Positions 16,987 through 24,599 of a stretch of DNA of 64,000 nucleotides are shown piece after piece. The stretch's first letter is position 1; every line of letters starts with the position of its first letter. The notes below the pieces were generated by a model. It was not told the origin of the DNA. It made no database searches and worked only from the letters and a program-made list of their open reading frames with translations. Source of the DNA: Persicirhabdus sediminis. Its GTDB lineage: Bacteria > Verrucomicrobiota > Verrucomicrobiia > Verrucomicrobiales > Akkermansiaceae. The position numbers and the translations under genes are program-made. The stretch spans positions 152,463 to 216,462 of the forward strand of contig NZ_JAENIM010000041.1 of the NCBI RefSeq assembly GCF_016595495.1. The letters run 5' to 3'.

Positions 16987-19022
16987 TGAGCATGCAGCTA
17001 GACAACGATAAGAGGCATTGGTTAGTGATCTGCTATCTAATGATATCGCTGTGCCTGTTTGTCTCATCGGAGGCAAAAACCAAAGTTACTATCAGAGGGC
17101 TGGTAGAAATGAGTGAATCTGAGGCGCTGAACTTATTAGGCGGACGTTTTGAGCACGTGCTCAGTGGCTCGCCGAGTGCTTCACGCGCTGATGATGCGGC
17201 CTACCTGCTGCAACGTGAGTTGAGAAAAGCTGGCTACCCGCGCTGTAAGGTAAGCTGGAGTTTGCCTCCAGCTGGCAATGTGATTCTTTTGAGTGTTGAT
17301 CAAGGACAACCTAGATATGTAGGTGAGGTAACGGTCGTTGGCGTTGATGAAGATTTAGCCGATGAAGTGCAAGCCTACTTCAAGCGAGCACCTATTGGGA
17401 GCTCACAAGTGAAGCGGTCTAAAGTTCCGCTGCTAGGATCTAGCATGAAGGCGGCTAGGGAAGATGCTAGTGCTTTGCTAGAGTCGCGTGGATTTTGGTC
17501 AGCGGAAGTGAAATCTGAGCGGGACAAGTCACGCGACGACAACCCGAGGGAAGATTATACACAGGATATTACAGTCACGGTGTCTGAGGGGCCATTGTTT
17601 ACACTGGGCCGCCCGGTAGTGAGTGGTGCTAACGAAAAGGATACTAATATCGTCTACCAGTTGCTCGGTGATTATACCGGAGCTCCAGCAACAACGCAGA
17701 ATATTAAGGCCTGTTATGACGCGGTACAGCACTATTTCAGGGACGACGGTTACCCTTTTTCTAAGGTTGATTGGGATAAAGAGCTAGGTGAGAAACAGAT
17801 GACTTTGATCTTCCAAGTTGATCCTGGGGAGAAGTACATTTTGGGTAACGTCTCCGTAGAGGGCACTGAAAAAACGAGGCCGCGTAACGTTTCGCGTCCG
17901 TTTAAGCGCTATCAAGGAGCTGCCTATGATGACTCTGTTATGGATAAACAGCGGAAAGAGTTGTTAGCGCGTGGGGCTTTTGATTCCGTGCTTTTTGAAC
18001 TCTATCCACAGGACGATGGAACCATAGATGTGACTCTTCGAGTTAGGGAAGGGCGCGCCCGAGGCGTATCATTTTTTGCTGGAGCTGGTAGTTTTGAAGG
18101 CGCGATTTTTGGTATGGCGTACTATGACCGTAACTTCCTAGGTCGCTTGTGGAACCTGACGATTGCGGGTGAGTATTCAGGTCTCGGTCTGTTTGGCCAA
18201 GCGAGTGTGACAGACCCTTGGTTCTTAGGCTCAGACATGGATTTCACGGGGAGCATGATATTGATTTCTCATGACTTTGAAGGATATAGCAAAGTTGAAG
18301 CAGGCGTGGGTATTCAGCTAGAGTGGGATATTACCGAGAATTATTCTTGGCGAGCATACTCTGATCTAACGTATACGGATTTGTCTTCTACTGGCCTGCC
18401 TAGCCAAGCTCTAGGTTATCAAAGCTATGTAGTGAATAAGATCGGTTTGAGCCAGAGGTTAGATTTCCGTGATAACGCAATCAACCCCAAGAAGGGTTTC
18501 AATGGCGAGGTCATTACCGAGTTTGGTGCCATTGATGGGAAAACTATCATTCCTTATTTCAAGGCTGAGTTACGCAGTTCGTATCGTCAGGTGATTAATA
18601 AGAAGAGTCTCATCATGTTAGGAGCGCGCGTTGGCTCTATTTGGAACAATGACTCACAGAATTTTCCTATTGATCAACGCTATTTTGTTGGTGGTTCAGA
18701 CAGTGTACGCTCATTTCCAGATCGTGAGTTAGGCCCGCAAGCTAATGGTTACCCAACTGGTGGCGAAAGCTTCTGGGTGGCTAATATTGAATACATTCGT
18801 CAGGCCAAAGGGCCGATCTATGTGGTGGCCTTTGCTGATGCTGGGGCTCTAGCGCTAGGTTTAGAGGATCTAGATAATACGGATCCTAAATATGCGCTGG
18901 GCTTAGGTCTTCGATTAGATCTACCCGTTGGACCAGTTAGGATGGAGTATGGTTATAACTTGAACCGTGAGGAAGGTGAGCCACGAGGAACGTTGCATTT
19001 TGCTGTTGGTGTGACTTTCTAA
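16986..19022 (+). CDS. tamA: Omp85-family outer-membrane assembly protein (TamA/BamA-like)
   Basis: The 678-residue protein has a signal peptide (hydrophobic residues 12-28, ending SSEA), about 310 residues containing three or four POTRA domains (VTIRGLVEM, YVGEVTVVG, FTLGRPVVSG, YILGNVSVEG), and a C-terminal beta-barrel of about 350 residues. The barrel contains the conserved loop-6 motif VGGSDSVRSFPDRELGP (VRGF-type) and a terminal strand ending GVTF with aromatic C-terminus. The start overlaps the tamB stop, so the two are translationally coupled, and the pair would form an inner-to-outer-membrane TamAB machine. I prefer TamA over BamA because of tamB, the shorter length and lack of lpxD/skp neighbours. 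Confidence 0.88.
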   Translation: MSMQLDNDKRHWLVICYLMISLCLFVSSEAKTKVTIRGLVEMSESEALNLLGGRFEHVLSGSPSASRADDAAYLLQRELRKAGYPRCKVSWSLPPAGNVILLSVDQGQPRYVGEVTVVGVDEDLADEVQAYFKRAPIGSSQVKRSKVPLLGSSMKAAREDASALLESRGFWSAEVKSERDKSRDDNPREDYTQDITVTVSEGPLFTLGRPVVSGANEKDTNIVYQLLGDYTGAPATTQNIKACYDAVQHYFRDDGYPFSKVDWDKELGEKQMTLIFQVDPGEKYILGNVSVEGTEKTRPRNVSRPFKRYQGAAYDDSVMDKQRKELLARGAFDSVLFELYPQDDGTIDVTLRVREGRARGVSFFAGAGSFEGAIFGMAYYDRNFLGRLWNLTIAGEYSGLGLFGQASVTDPWFLGSDMDFTGSMILISHDFEGYSKVEAGVGIQLEWDITENYSWRAYSDLTYTDLSSTGLPSQALGYQSYVVNKIGLSQRLDFRDNAINPKKGFNGEVITEFGAIDGKTIIPYFKAELRSSYRQVINKKSLIMLGARVGSIWNNDSQNFPIDQRYFVGGSDSVRSFPDRELGPQANGYPTGGESFWVANIEYIRQAKGPIYVVAFADAGALALGLEDLDNTDPKYALGLGLRLDLPVGPVRMEYGYNLNREEGEPRGTLHFAVGVTF

Positions 19023-19025
19023 TGA

Positions 19026-20075
19026 TTACCATTCGTAGCCTAGTTTGAGGCGAAATGTTGTATCGGTCGTCTCATTTTCTAGGGTGCGTTGGCTGTCGTA
19101 GTCGATTTGGTATTCGGTACTAGCGACGATTTTCCATACCAAAGGCATGCGTAGGCCAGTCCACGAGTGCCAGAGTACACGACCACTCGTTTCCCCGCCG
19201 ATGATGATATAGTGGCGGTGATAGAAGCTGATACGGTCCTTCCAAAGTTCGTGTTCGTAGTCGAGTGACCACGTTGGCCCAACGAAAAATTTATCTGGGT
19301 ATTCAACAAAATCTTCTGAGACGAGGAATAGTCCAAGGGCAGATTCTAGCTTCACCGGTGAGCCATTAAAGAACTGGTAACCAATTGATGGACCTGTCCA
19401 TTGGCGTAGGTTAAGGCCGTCAAACTTTTCTTGTTTGGCGGCGTAGTCATATGCAAGGTACCATGGTTCAGCGAAATAATTTTTATAATTCACGTTTATA
19501 AGCCAGTCTTGTTTGGTATTGGCACCTGATTTCTGATCGTACTCAGCCTGTCCTGATGATGCGATCTCGTGATTGGCAAATTTGTAGCTGAGTGTGTAGT
19601 CGAAATCGACCTCACGTTTATCTGAGTTGCCGGTTTCAGTTTTCACAGCTAGACCGAGTCGGCCTTTGAATAGTCCTTTTTGGTGCAGGTCGAAATCGGT
19701 CGGCTTGATTTTACTAACATCTTCTAGCTTGATGGTAGATTTGTTGGTTTTTGGGAGGGAGGTCTTTATTGGTGGTTTGGCATCGGGGTCAGCTAGAACC
19801 TTAGCGTTCACTAGAGATTCATCATAAAGCTGAATGCGTTGTACTTCGTCCATTTCTAGATTGGCGACGTCAGCCCAATTCACTTGAATCGTGCCCGCGT
19901 AGCTGGTTTTAAACCGCAAGGTATTGGCCTCTTTTTTCAAGGTTTCACCAGTGATGCGATCACCATTTTTCATAATCAGCGTGTCGGCTGATAAAGAGCT
20001 CGTGAGGGCTGTATAGATGCTCAGGCAGGCTATGACTGGCTTACCTAGCAGGTGTTGATAGGGTGATGTGGGCAT
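19026..20075 (-). CDS. DUF481 (YdiY-like) outer-membrane protein
   Basis: The 349-residue protein has an N-terminal signal sequence (ACLSIYTALTSSLSADT). A short SH3-like segment follows (residues 33-75, MKNGDRITGETLKKE...TIQVNWADVANLE), common in planctomycetal and verrucomicrobial DUF481 proteins. The C-terminal half is a beta-barrel with alternating aromatic strands (NYKNYFAEPWYLAYDYAAKQEKFDGLNLRQ...GYQFF) ending FRLKLGYEW. The function of DUF481 is unknown; in Escherichia coli YdiY was linked to acid or salt stress. It converges with tamA, with only 3 bp between stop codons and no terminator visible. Confidence 0.85.
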   Translation of the reverse strand: MPTSPYQHLLGKPVIACLSIYTALTSSLSADTLIMKNGDRITGETLKKEANTLRFKTSYAGTIQVNWADVANLEMDEVQRIQLYDESLVNAKVLADPDAKPPIKTSLPKTNKSTIKLEDVSKIKPTDFDLHQKGLFKGRLGLAVKTETGNSDKREVDFDYTLSYKFANHEIASSGQAEYDQKSGANTKQDWLINVNYKNYFAEPWYLAYDYAAKQEKFDGLNLRQWTGPSIGYQFFNGSPVKLESALGLFLVSEDFVEYPDKFFVGPTWSLDYEHELWKDRISFYHRHYIIIGGETSGRVLWHSWTGLRMPLVWKIVASTEYQIDYDSQRTLENETTDTTFRLKLGYEW

Positions 20076-20152
20076 AGCAGTGGTCCCTATATATGAGCAT
20101 GTTGGCTAAATTTCGAGCCTAATTGTTATGCGCAGTACGAAATCCGCACGGC

Positions 20153-20899
20153 TTAGTAGAAGCACATGCGCAGGCCAGCAAAGAGGGCAAAGGCGATGAT
20201 GAGTTTTTCGAACAGCGATTGCGGTACTTTGTGAAGTAGGGCTTTACCGCCAAAGACGCCCACGGCGATGAATGGAAGAACGTATAGGTTGGCCGTTAGC
20301 GTTTGTTGGCTAATCAAATCCAGCTGGCTATTAAGTGGCAGTTTGAGCAGGTTGATGAACAGGAAAAATCTAGCACCTGTGCCTATCAACTCCATCTTGG
20401 GCATTTTGCGGGATAGCAGGTAGAGCTGCATGACGGGGCCAGCTGCATTGGCTAACACGGTGGCTAGGCCTCCTGAGATGGCGGCAAAGGTGCCGAAGCT
20501 GCGCGACATGGCTAGCTCGTCCATGTGTACTGGGCTGAGTTTTCTAGCGAGCTGGAGGACAACCATGAGCAAGATGATGATACCAATGAGCACACGCATG
20601 GTGTCGTTGTCTGCGCGCTGCAGGATGAGATAGGCGGCGGCCATGCCGATGAGTGCTGGCCATGTTAGTTTCCAGACGTTTTTCCACGATGAGTATTTGC
20701 GGAATGCCGGATAGACCATGAGGTCGGCGGCGATGAGCAGCGGGAGCGCCAGACCAACTGATTCACGGGCGCCAACGAGATTGGCTAACAAGAAGACGGA
20801 AATCAAAGAGACGCCAGAAAATCCAGCCTTGGAAATGCCGATACAGAGGGCGGCACAGGCGAGGGTGATCCAGTAGGTATAGGCGTCAGGCATGGCCAT
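20153..20899 (-). CDS. TauE/SafE-family membrane transporter
   Basis: The 248-residue protein has about eight hydrophobic helices and the family pattern of a small residue-rich first repeat (ALCIGISKAGFSGVSLISVFLLA) and second repeat (ATVLANAAGPVMQLYLLSRKMPKMELIGTGARFFLFINLLKLP). The TauE/SafE family exports sulfite, sulfoacetate or other organosulfur anions across the inner membrane. The substrate cannot be read here and the neighbours give no hint. Length is typical. Confidence 0.9.
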   Translation of the reverse strand: MAMPDAYTYWITLACAALCIGISKAGFSGVSLISVFLLANLVGARESVGLALPLLIAADLMVYPAFRKYSSWKNVWKLTWPALIGMAAAYLILQRADNDTMRVLIGIIILLMVVLQLARKLSPVHMDELAMSRSFGTFAAISGGLATVLANAAGPVMQLYLLSRKMPKMELIGTGARFFLFINLLKLPLNSQLDLISQQTLTANLYVLPFIAVGVFGGKALLHKVPQSLFEKLIIAFALFAGLRMCFY

Positions 20900-20956
20900 T
20901 GATTGCGGCTAGCTAGCTGAAATTCAAGATTATTAACTAGCGGTTGATTATGGCTG

Positions 20957-21451
20957 TTAGTTTCTCCTGGTTAGATACCTCACTGCGTAGATGCCGTCTG
21001 GGTATTCGTGCATGGAATCGTGTGGGGTGCCGATGCCGAGAGGATCGTGGATGAGGTAGTCATTTCCTTGTTTGCCGGTGATGAGCACCCAGTGGAAAAT
21101 TCTCTTCTGATAGAAGACTTTGGCGATGACTGGATTGCCGCGTTTGAGTTCTTGGTCGATGAGCTGGTGGCTGGGAGCATCATCGACGGTTACGGAGAGA
21201 TTGCCATTAGAGATGGTGGAAATGGCTTTCCATATGAGCAGGGCTGATTTGGTGAAGCCGTCATTTTCTATCAGCTGGGTATTTAGCTGAGCTGGGTTTA
21301 ATGCATAGCCATTGGCGCTGAGAGCCATGGCGGTGGCACACACAGTGCAGCCGTGAGAGGCTATGGTTTCTTCTGTGCCAGCTAGCTGACAGGATGCCCA
21401 GCGCGCGTCGTGTTGTCGGTAGAGTTGATCCAGCTGGATTCTCACCTGCAT
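20957..21451 (-). CDS. C39-like papain-fold peptidase
   Basis: The 164-residue protein has the C39-type triad region: TIASHGCTVCATAMALSANG (catalytic Cys near residue 35), FHWVLITGK (catalytic His) and YLIHDPLG (Asp). Such peptidases either process double-glycine leaders or act as secreted cysteine peptidases. I chose the ATG at 21451 because AGGAGGTG lies seven bases upstream, an almost unique perfect Shine-Dalgarno in this SD-poor window. The frame also extends to a GTG at 21514, which overlaps a signal-peptide-like ORF in another frame (21511-21606), so the natural product may have been a secreted preprotein split by a frameshift. Cellular location is therefore uncertain. Confidence 0.75.
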   Translation of the reverse strand: MQVRIQLDQLYRQHDARWASCQLAGTEETIASHGCTVCATAMALSANGYALNPAQLNTQLIENDGFTKSALLIWKAISTISNGNLSVTVDDAPSHQLIDQELKRGNPVIAKVFYQKRIFHWVLITGKQGNDYLIHDPLGIGTPHDSMHEYPDGIYAVRYLTRRN

Positions 21452-21453
21452 GG

Positions 21454-21462
21454 GTTCACCTC
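21454..21462 (-). promoter_or_regulatory. Perfect Shine-Dalgarno sequence of the C39-like gene
   Basis: AGGAGGTGA lies upstream of ATG 21451 on the minus strand, with seven bases between AGGAGG and the ATG. It decides the start call. Most other starts here (trpC, rpsP, rpsB, tamB, exporter genes) lack any such sequence, so it may also be a chance match inside a longer frame. Confidence 0.5.
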
Positions 21463-21510
21463 CTGTGCTGGGCAGGCCAGCTGGCAGGGGGGATGGGAAG
21501 AAGTTCTTTT

Positions 21511-21606
21511 TCACAGCGATGGATCAGCGATAGATGTGCATACCGCCAGCACAGCTAGCAGCATGGCTAGACGGCAGTTTTTCTGCAGGGCTGCGGAGGA
21601 TTTCAT
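21511..21606 (-). other. Signal-peptide-like mini-ORF in a different frame from the C39 domain
   Basis: The 31-codon frame begins MKSSAALQKN, continues with the hydrophobic core LAMLLAVLAVC and ends TSIADPSL before TGA at 21513. The C39 frame can begin at a GTG overlapping that TGA (GTGA). It looks like the export signal of the downstream peptidase displaced by a one-base shift, or else a coupled leader peptide. It is too short to be called a gene alone. Confidence 0.4.
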
Positions 21607-21644
21607 TTATTAAAGCTAGAAATCAAGCAGCTGGAATTAAAGAC

Positions 21645-21678
21645 AAAAAAAGGCCGCCTCATAAAATGAGGTGGCCTT
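21645..21678 (-). terminator. Intrinsic terminator of rpsP
   Basis: Stem AGGCCACCTCAT / ATGAGGCGGCCT (one mismatch, minus-strand reading) is followed by seven T. It lies 35 bp after the rpsP stop codon and within the upstream part of the C39 region. Confidence 0.85.
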
Positions 21679-21712
21679 TGGAAATTTTTTGAATCGATGA
21701 AGATCGGGTCGC

Positions 21713-21964
21713 TTAAGCTTCGAGAGCTTGACGACGAGCCTTCTTGATGATGTCACCAACAGTGTCGGATGGCTGAGCGCCGTTGCCGATCCACTTGTCA
21801 GTTTTTTCAAGGTCGATGGTCCAGTTCACACCTTCAACCATTGGGTTGTAAGTGCCGAGCTGCTCGATGTAACGGCCGTCGCGACGTGCGCGGCTGTCTA
21901 CAGCAACGATCTTGTAGTAAGGACGGTCTTTAGAACCTTGGCGGTTGAGTCGAAGTGATACCAT
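21713..21964 (-). CDS. rpsP: 30S ribosomal protein S16
   Basis: The 83-residue protein begins [42 protein letters not shown], the canonical S16 signature, and has the usual length. It is a primary assembly protein of the 30S body. It lies downstream of ffh in the same direction (about 150 bp apart), echoing the common ffh-rpsP order; rimM, trmD and rplS do not follow. It has its own terminator. Confidence 0.97.
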   Translation of the reverse strand: MVSLRLNRQGSKDRPYYKIVAVDSRARRDGRYIEQLGTYNPMVEGVNWTIDLEKTDKWIGNGAQPSDTVGDIIKKARRQALEA

Positions 21965-22114
21965 AACGTAAAAATGTTGTGTCTATTGAGACGGGGCGGG
22001 AAGTTGGACGAAGATTGGCGATTTGCCAAGCGAAAAATGAATCAATTCGCAAAGTTTCTTTAGAATTATTGAAACGAGCTGGCTGAAGCGTGTGAATAGT
22101 TTGCTTTGAAGTGG

Positions 22115-23542
22115 TTAAAATGGCAGTTTGCCGCCGCCTTTTCCGCCGAGTAATCCGCCGAGACCACCTGGGAGTTTTCCACCGCCGCCACCTAGGCCGC
22201 CGAGTCCACCCATGTCGTCCATGCCGCCGAGTTGTTTCATCATGTCGCGCATTTTTCCTTTGGACTTCATCATTTTGCGCATTTGGCCAAATTGTTTGAG
22301 GAACTGGTTTACCTGAATGACGGTATTGCCAGATCCTTCAGCAATGCGCTTACGGCGTCTGCCTTTGATGAGCTCTGGGCGTGAGCGCTCGGTAGGAGTC
22401 ATGGAGAGCACGATGGCTTCCATGCGCTTCATACGCTTAGGATCGAGTGCGCCAGCTGGGATTTGCTTTTTGATTTTATTGAATCCAGGAAGCATGCCCA
22501 TGAGTCCGTCAAGCGGTCCCAGTTTGTTGAGCATCTTCATTTGGTCGAGGAAATCATTGAAGTCGAATTTGCCATCCTGCATGCGCTTGGCTGACTTCAT
22601 GACGGATTCTTCGTCGATCTTATCAGCGGCATGTTCTACCATGCTGACGATATCGCCCATGCCGAGGATGCGGCTGGCCATACGGTCTGGATAGAATTCG
22701 GTAAATTGGTCCATTTTCTCACCTTCACCGATGTATTTGATCGGCTTGCCAGTGACGGCACGCATTGACAGAGCGGCACCACCGCGGGCGTCACCGTCAA
22801 GTTTGGTAAGAACGATACCAGTGAGGCCAACTGCGGCGTCGAATGACTGGGCAACAGAAACGGCTTGTTGACCCGTGGCTGAGTCAGCTACCAGCAGAGT
22901 TTCTTTTGGCTCGATGAGTTTGTTGAGCTGCTTGAGCTCTTCGATGAGCGTTTCGTCTACTTCTTGGCGGCCAGCGGTATCGAAGATCAAAACGGTACCG
23001 TTTTGCTCTTTGGCCCAGCTGAGTGCTTGTTTGGCTACTTTGAGAACGTCAGTCTCGCCAGCTTCAGGGGCAAAACATGGCACTTCTACTTGCTCGGCTA
23101 GCGTTTTCAGCTGGTCGATGGCTGCTGGACGGTAAAGGTCACAGGCAATGAGAAGTGGGCGGCGACCGTCTTTTTTCAGGCGCAGCGCGAGTTTGGCTGA
23201 GGTAGTAGTTTTACCAGCACCGTTGAGACCACAGATGAGGATGTGCGCTGGAGGATTGAGATCCATGGGCGCTTGGTCACCACCGAGCAGTTTGGTCAGC
23301 TCGTCGTTGAAGATTTTAACAATCTGCTCGCCAGGTTTGATGGATTTCATCACCTTTTCACCCATCGCCTGTTCCTTGACGGTGGCGATGAAGGCCTTGG
23401 CTACGGAGAATTCAACATCAGCTTCTAAGAGCGAGAGTCGCACTTCGCGCAGTGCGTCGGTGATGTTTTTCTCAGAAATTTTCCCTACGCCACGCAGGTT
23501 GCGGAAGGTATTGTCGAGGCTTTCAGAAAGTGCATTAAACAT
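22115..23542 (-). CDS. ffh: Signal recognition particle GTPase Ffh
   Basis: The 475-residue cytoplasmic protein has the N domain (MFNALSESLDNTFRNLRG), the G domain with P-loop GLNGAGKTTTSAKLA, DTAGR and TKLDGDARGG motifs, and the Met-rich M domain (residues 330-420). It binds 4.5S RNA and targets nascent membrane proteins to FtsY/SecYEG. The C-terminus is an unusual Gly-rich tail (GGLGGLGGGGGKLPGGLGGLLGGKGGG). I chose the ATG at 23542 that opens the N domain; a longer frame to 23677 adds 45 residues without family similarity. No 4.5S RNA gene was recognised nearby. Confidence 0.95.
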   Translation of the reverse strand: MFNALSESLDNTFRNLRGVGKISEKNITDALREVRLSLLEADVEFSVAKAFIATVKEQAMGEKVMKSIKPGEQIVKIFNDELTKLLGGDQAPMDLNPPAHILICGLNGAGKTTTSAKLALRLKKDGRRPLLIACDLYRPAAIDQLKTLAEQVEVPCFAPEAGETDVLKVAKQALSWAKEQNGTVLIFDTAGRQEVDETLIEELKQLNKLIEPKETLLVADSATGQQAVSVAQSFDAAVGLTGIVLTKLDGDARGGAALSMRAVTGKPIKYIGEGEKMDQFTEFYPDRMASRILGMGDIVSMVEHAADKIDEESVMKSAKRMQDGKFDFNDFLDQMKMLNKLGPLDGLMGMLPGFNKIKKQIPAGALDPKRMKRMEAIVLSMTPTERSRPELIKGRRRKRIAEGSGNTVIQVNQFLKQFGQMRKMMKSKGKMRDMMKQLGGMDDMGGLGGLGGGGGKLPGGLGGLLGGKGGGKLPF

Positions 23543-24254
23543 GGTGACAGAATCTCTAAATATAGACGATGGCGCAAAAGTGGTTCTTTCGCGCGCGCAT
23601 TGATAAGCACTCAAATACAGGAAGATTGAGGAAAAGCAAGGATGGATGCGCCTACTCATGCAGCAGAGCGCTGCCATTGTACCTAGCGATGGAGTGGAAA
23701 TGGGGGTGGATAATTATCTAACCTAGCGAACTGATTTGCCGTCGATTTGACAAAAATTGTGAATGATACCGATATCTTTTTCGCTCAGGTGAACTTTTTT
23801 ACCGGTAAATCTAGCTGATTTTGAAAATGATTTCAGCTGAATGTGATGGGCTGGACCATTTACTAGATGGAAAATTGTTTGTGACTGTTGATTTCGCTAG
23901 AATATAAATGCTGAATACTAGCTGATGTGAAAATCTATTGTTTCTACCAACAATCTCGTTAACTAATGCTTGTTGGGAAATCGTTATATTGAGCGGTTAA
24001 TTAGTCGTGTTTGTTTATTTTGTTAATAATAAGTAGGTTAAACACAGTTTTATTTGTTGGGTTTCTGTTTGATTTTAATGCAAGTGTTTTACATTTTGCT
24101 ACTGCAAGAATGATAAAAACAAGTTACCATTGTTAGTTTCTGTGTTAGTTTCTTCGTAAGTCAATGAGTTGGAGTTAGAAGCGGGGAAGATGATCTGCTT
24201 CATAAGCTCGTTGTTCAACCCACTGGGCATGCGCTCATACCCCTAATAAAAAAT
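23543..24254. other. 712-bp intergenic region without a recognisable gene
   Basis: This AT-rich divergent region lies between ffh and the small AP2-like gene. No ORF with coding character, no tRNA-like fold and no SRP RNA motif was found. The last 80 bp before 24255 contain a GC-richer stretch (GCGGGGAAGATGATC ... CCCACTGGGCATGCGC) that may be the leader of the small gene. Both promoters must be here. Confidence 0.5.
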
Positions 24255-24515
24255 ATGAAATCGAAAAAGAACCTGACTCGTTTCACATACGAAACTACTG
24301 CATTCCAAGGCTGGCGTCTAAATATTAGCCGCGCAGGCACGAGCTTCACTAAGTACTATTCAGACAAGAAGTACGGCAGTGGAGCGAAATCCTTGAAAGC
24401 AGCTGAAACTGCTCTGAAAGACCTCAAAAATCTTTTGGATAACTCAAGAAGGGTAAAAAACAAGCTAAGCAAAACGACGATCACTAAAGCTGAGAAGATT
24501 CTCAAAGGATCTTAA
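24255..24515 (+). CDS. Small basic protein, possible AP2-like DNA-binding domain
   Basis: The 86-residue protein is lysine-rich. It has a FQGWRLNISRAGTSFTKYYSDKKYG core, then an Ala/Leu helix (SLKAAETALKDLKNLL) and a basic tail. The strand pattern W-x-I-x-R-G-x-F-x-K-Y/F followed by one amphipathic helix resembles AP2-type DNA-binding domains, three strands plus a helix. This is a fold-level impression, not a motif match. It has a long private upstream region and its own terminator, so it is expressed on its own. I know no function. Confidence 0.6.
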   Translation: MKSKKNLTRFTYETTAFQGWRLNISRAGTSFTKYYSDKKYGSGAKSLKAAETALKDLKNLLDNSRRVKNKLSKTTITKAEKILKGS

Positions 24516-24541
24516 GCTGGAGTGGAAACTACTTCAAAAGA

Positions 24542-24571
24542 GCTACTAGCCGCGAGGTTAGTAGCTTTTTT
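24542..24571 (+). terminator. Intrinsic terminator of the small AP2-like gene
   Basis: Stem GCTACTAGCC / GGTTAGTAGC with a four-base loop GCGA is followed by six T, 26 bp after the stop codon. Confidence 0.85.
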
Positions 24572-24599
24572 GCGTCTAGCGGAATAACAGCGAGCCGCC

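Noticed and set aside
23543..23677. 45-residue N-terminal extension of Ffh
   Set aside because: The Ffh N domain starts at MFNALSESL; the extension reads like translated intergenic DNA.
23543..24254. 4.5S SRP RNA or other structured RNA next to ffh
   Set aside because: No SRP-type GGTCAGG...GGAAGCAGCC-like sequence or long paired structure was found.
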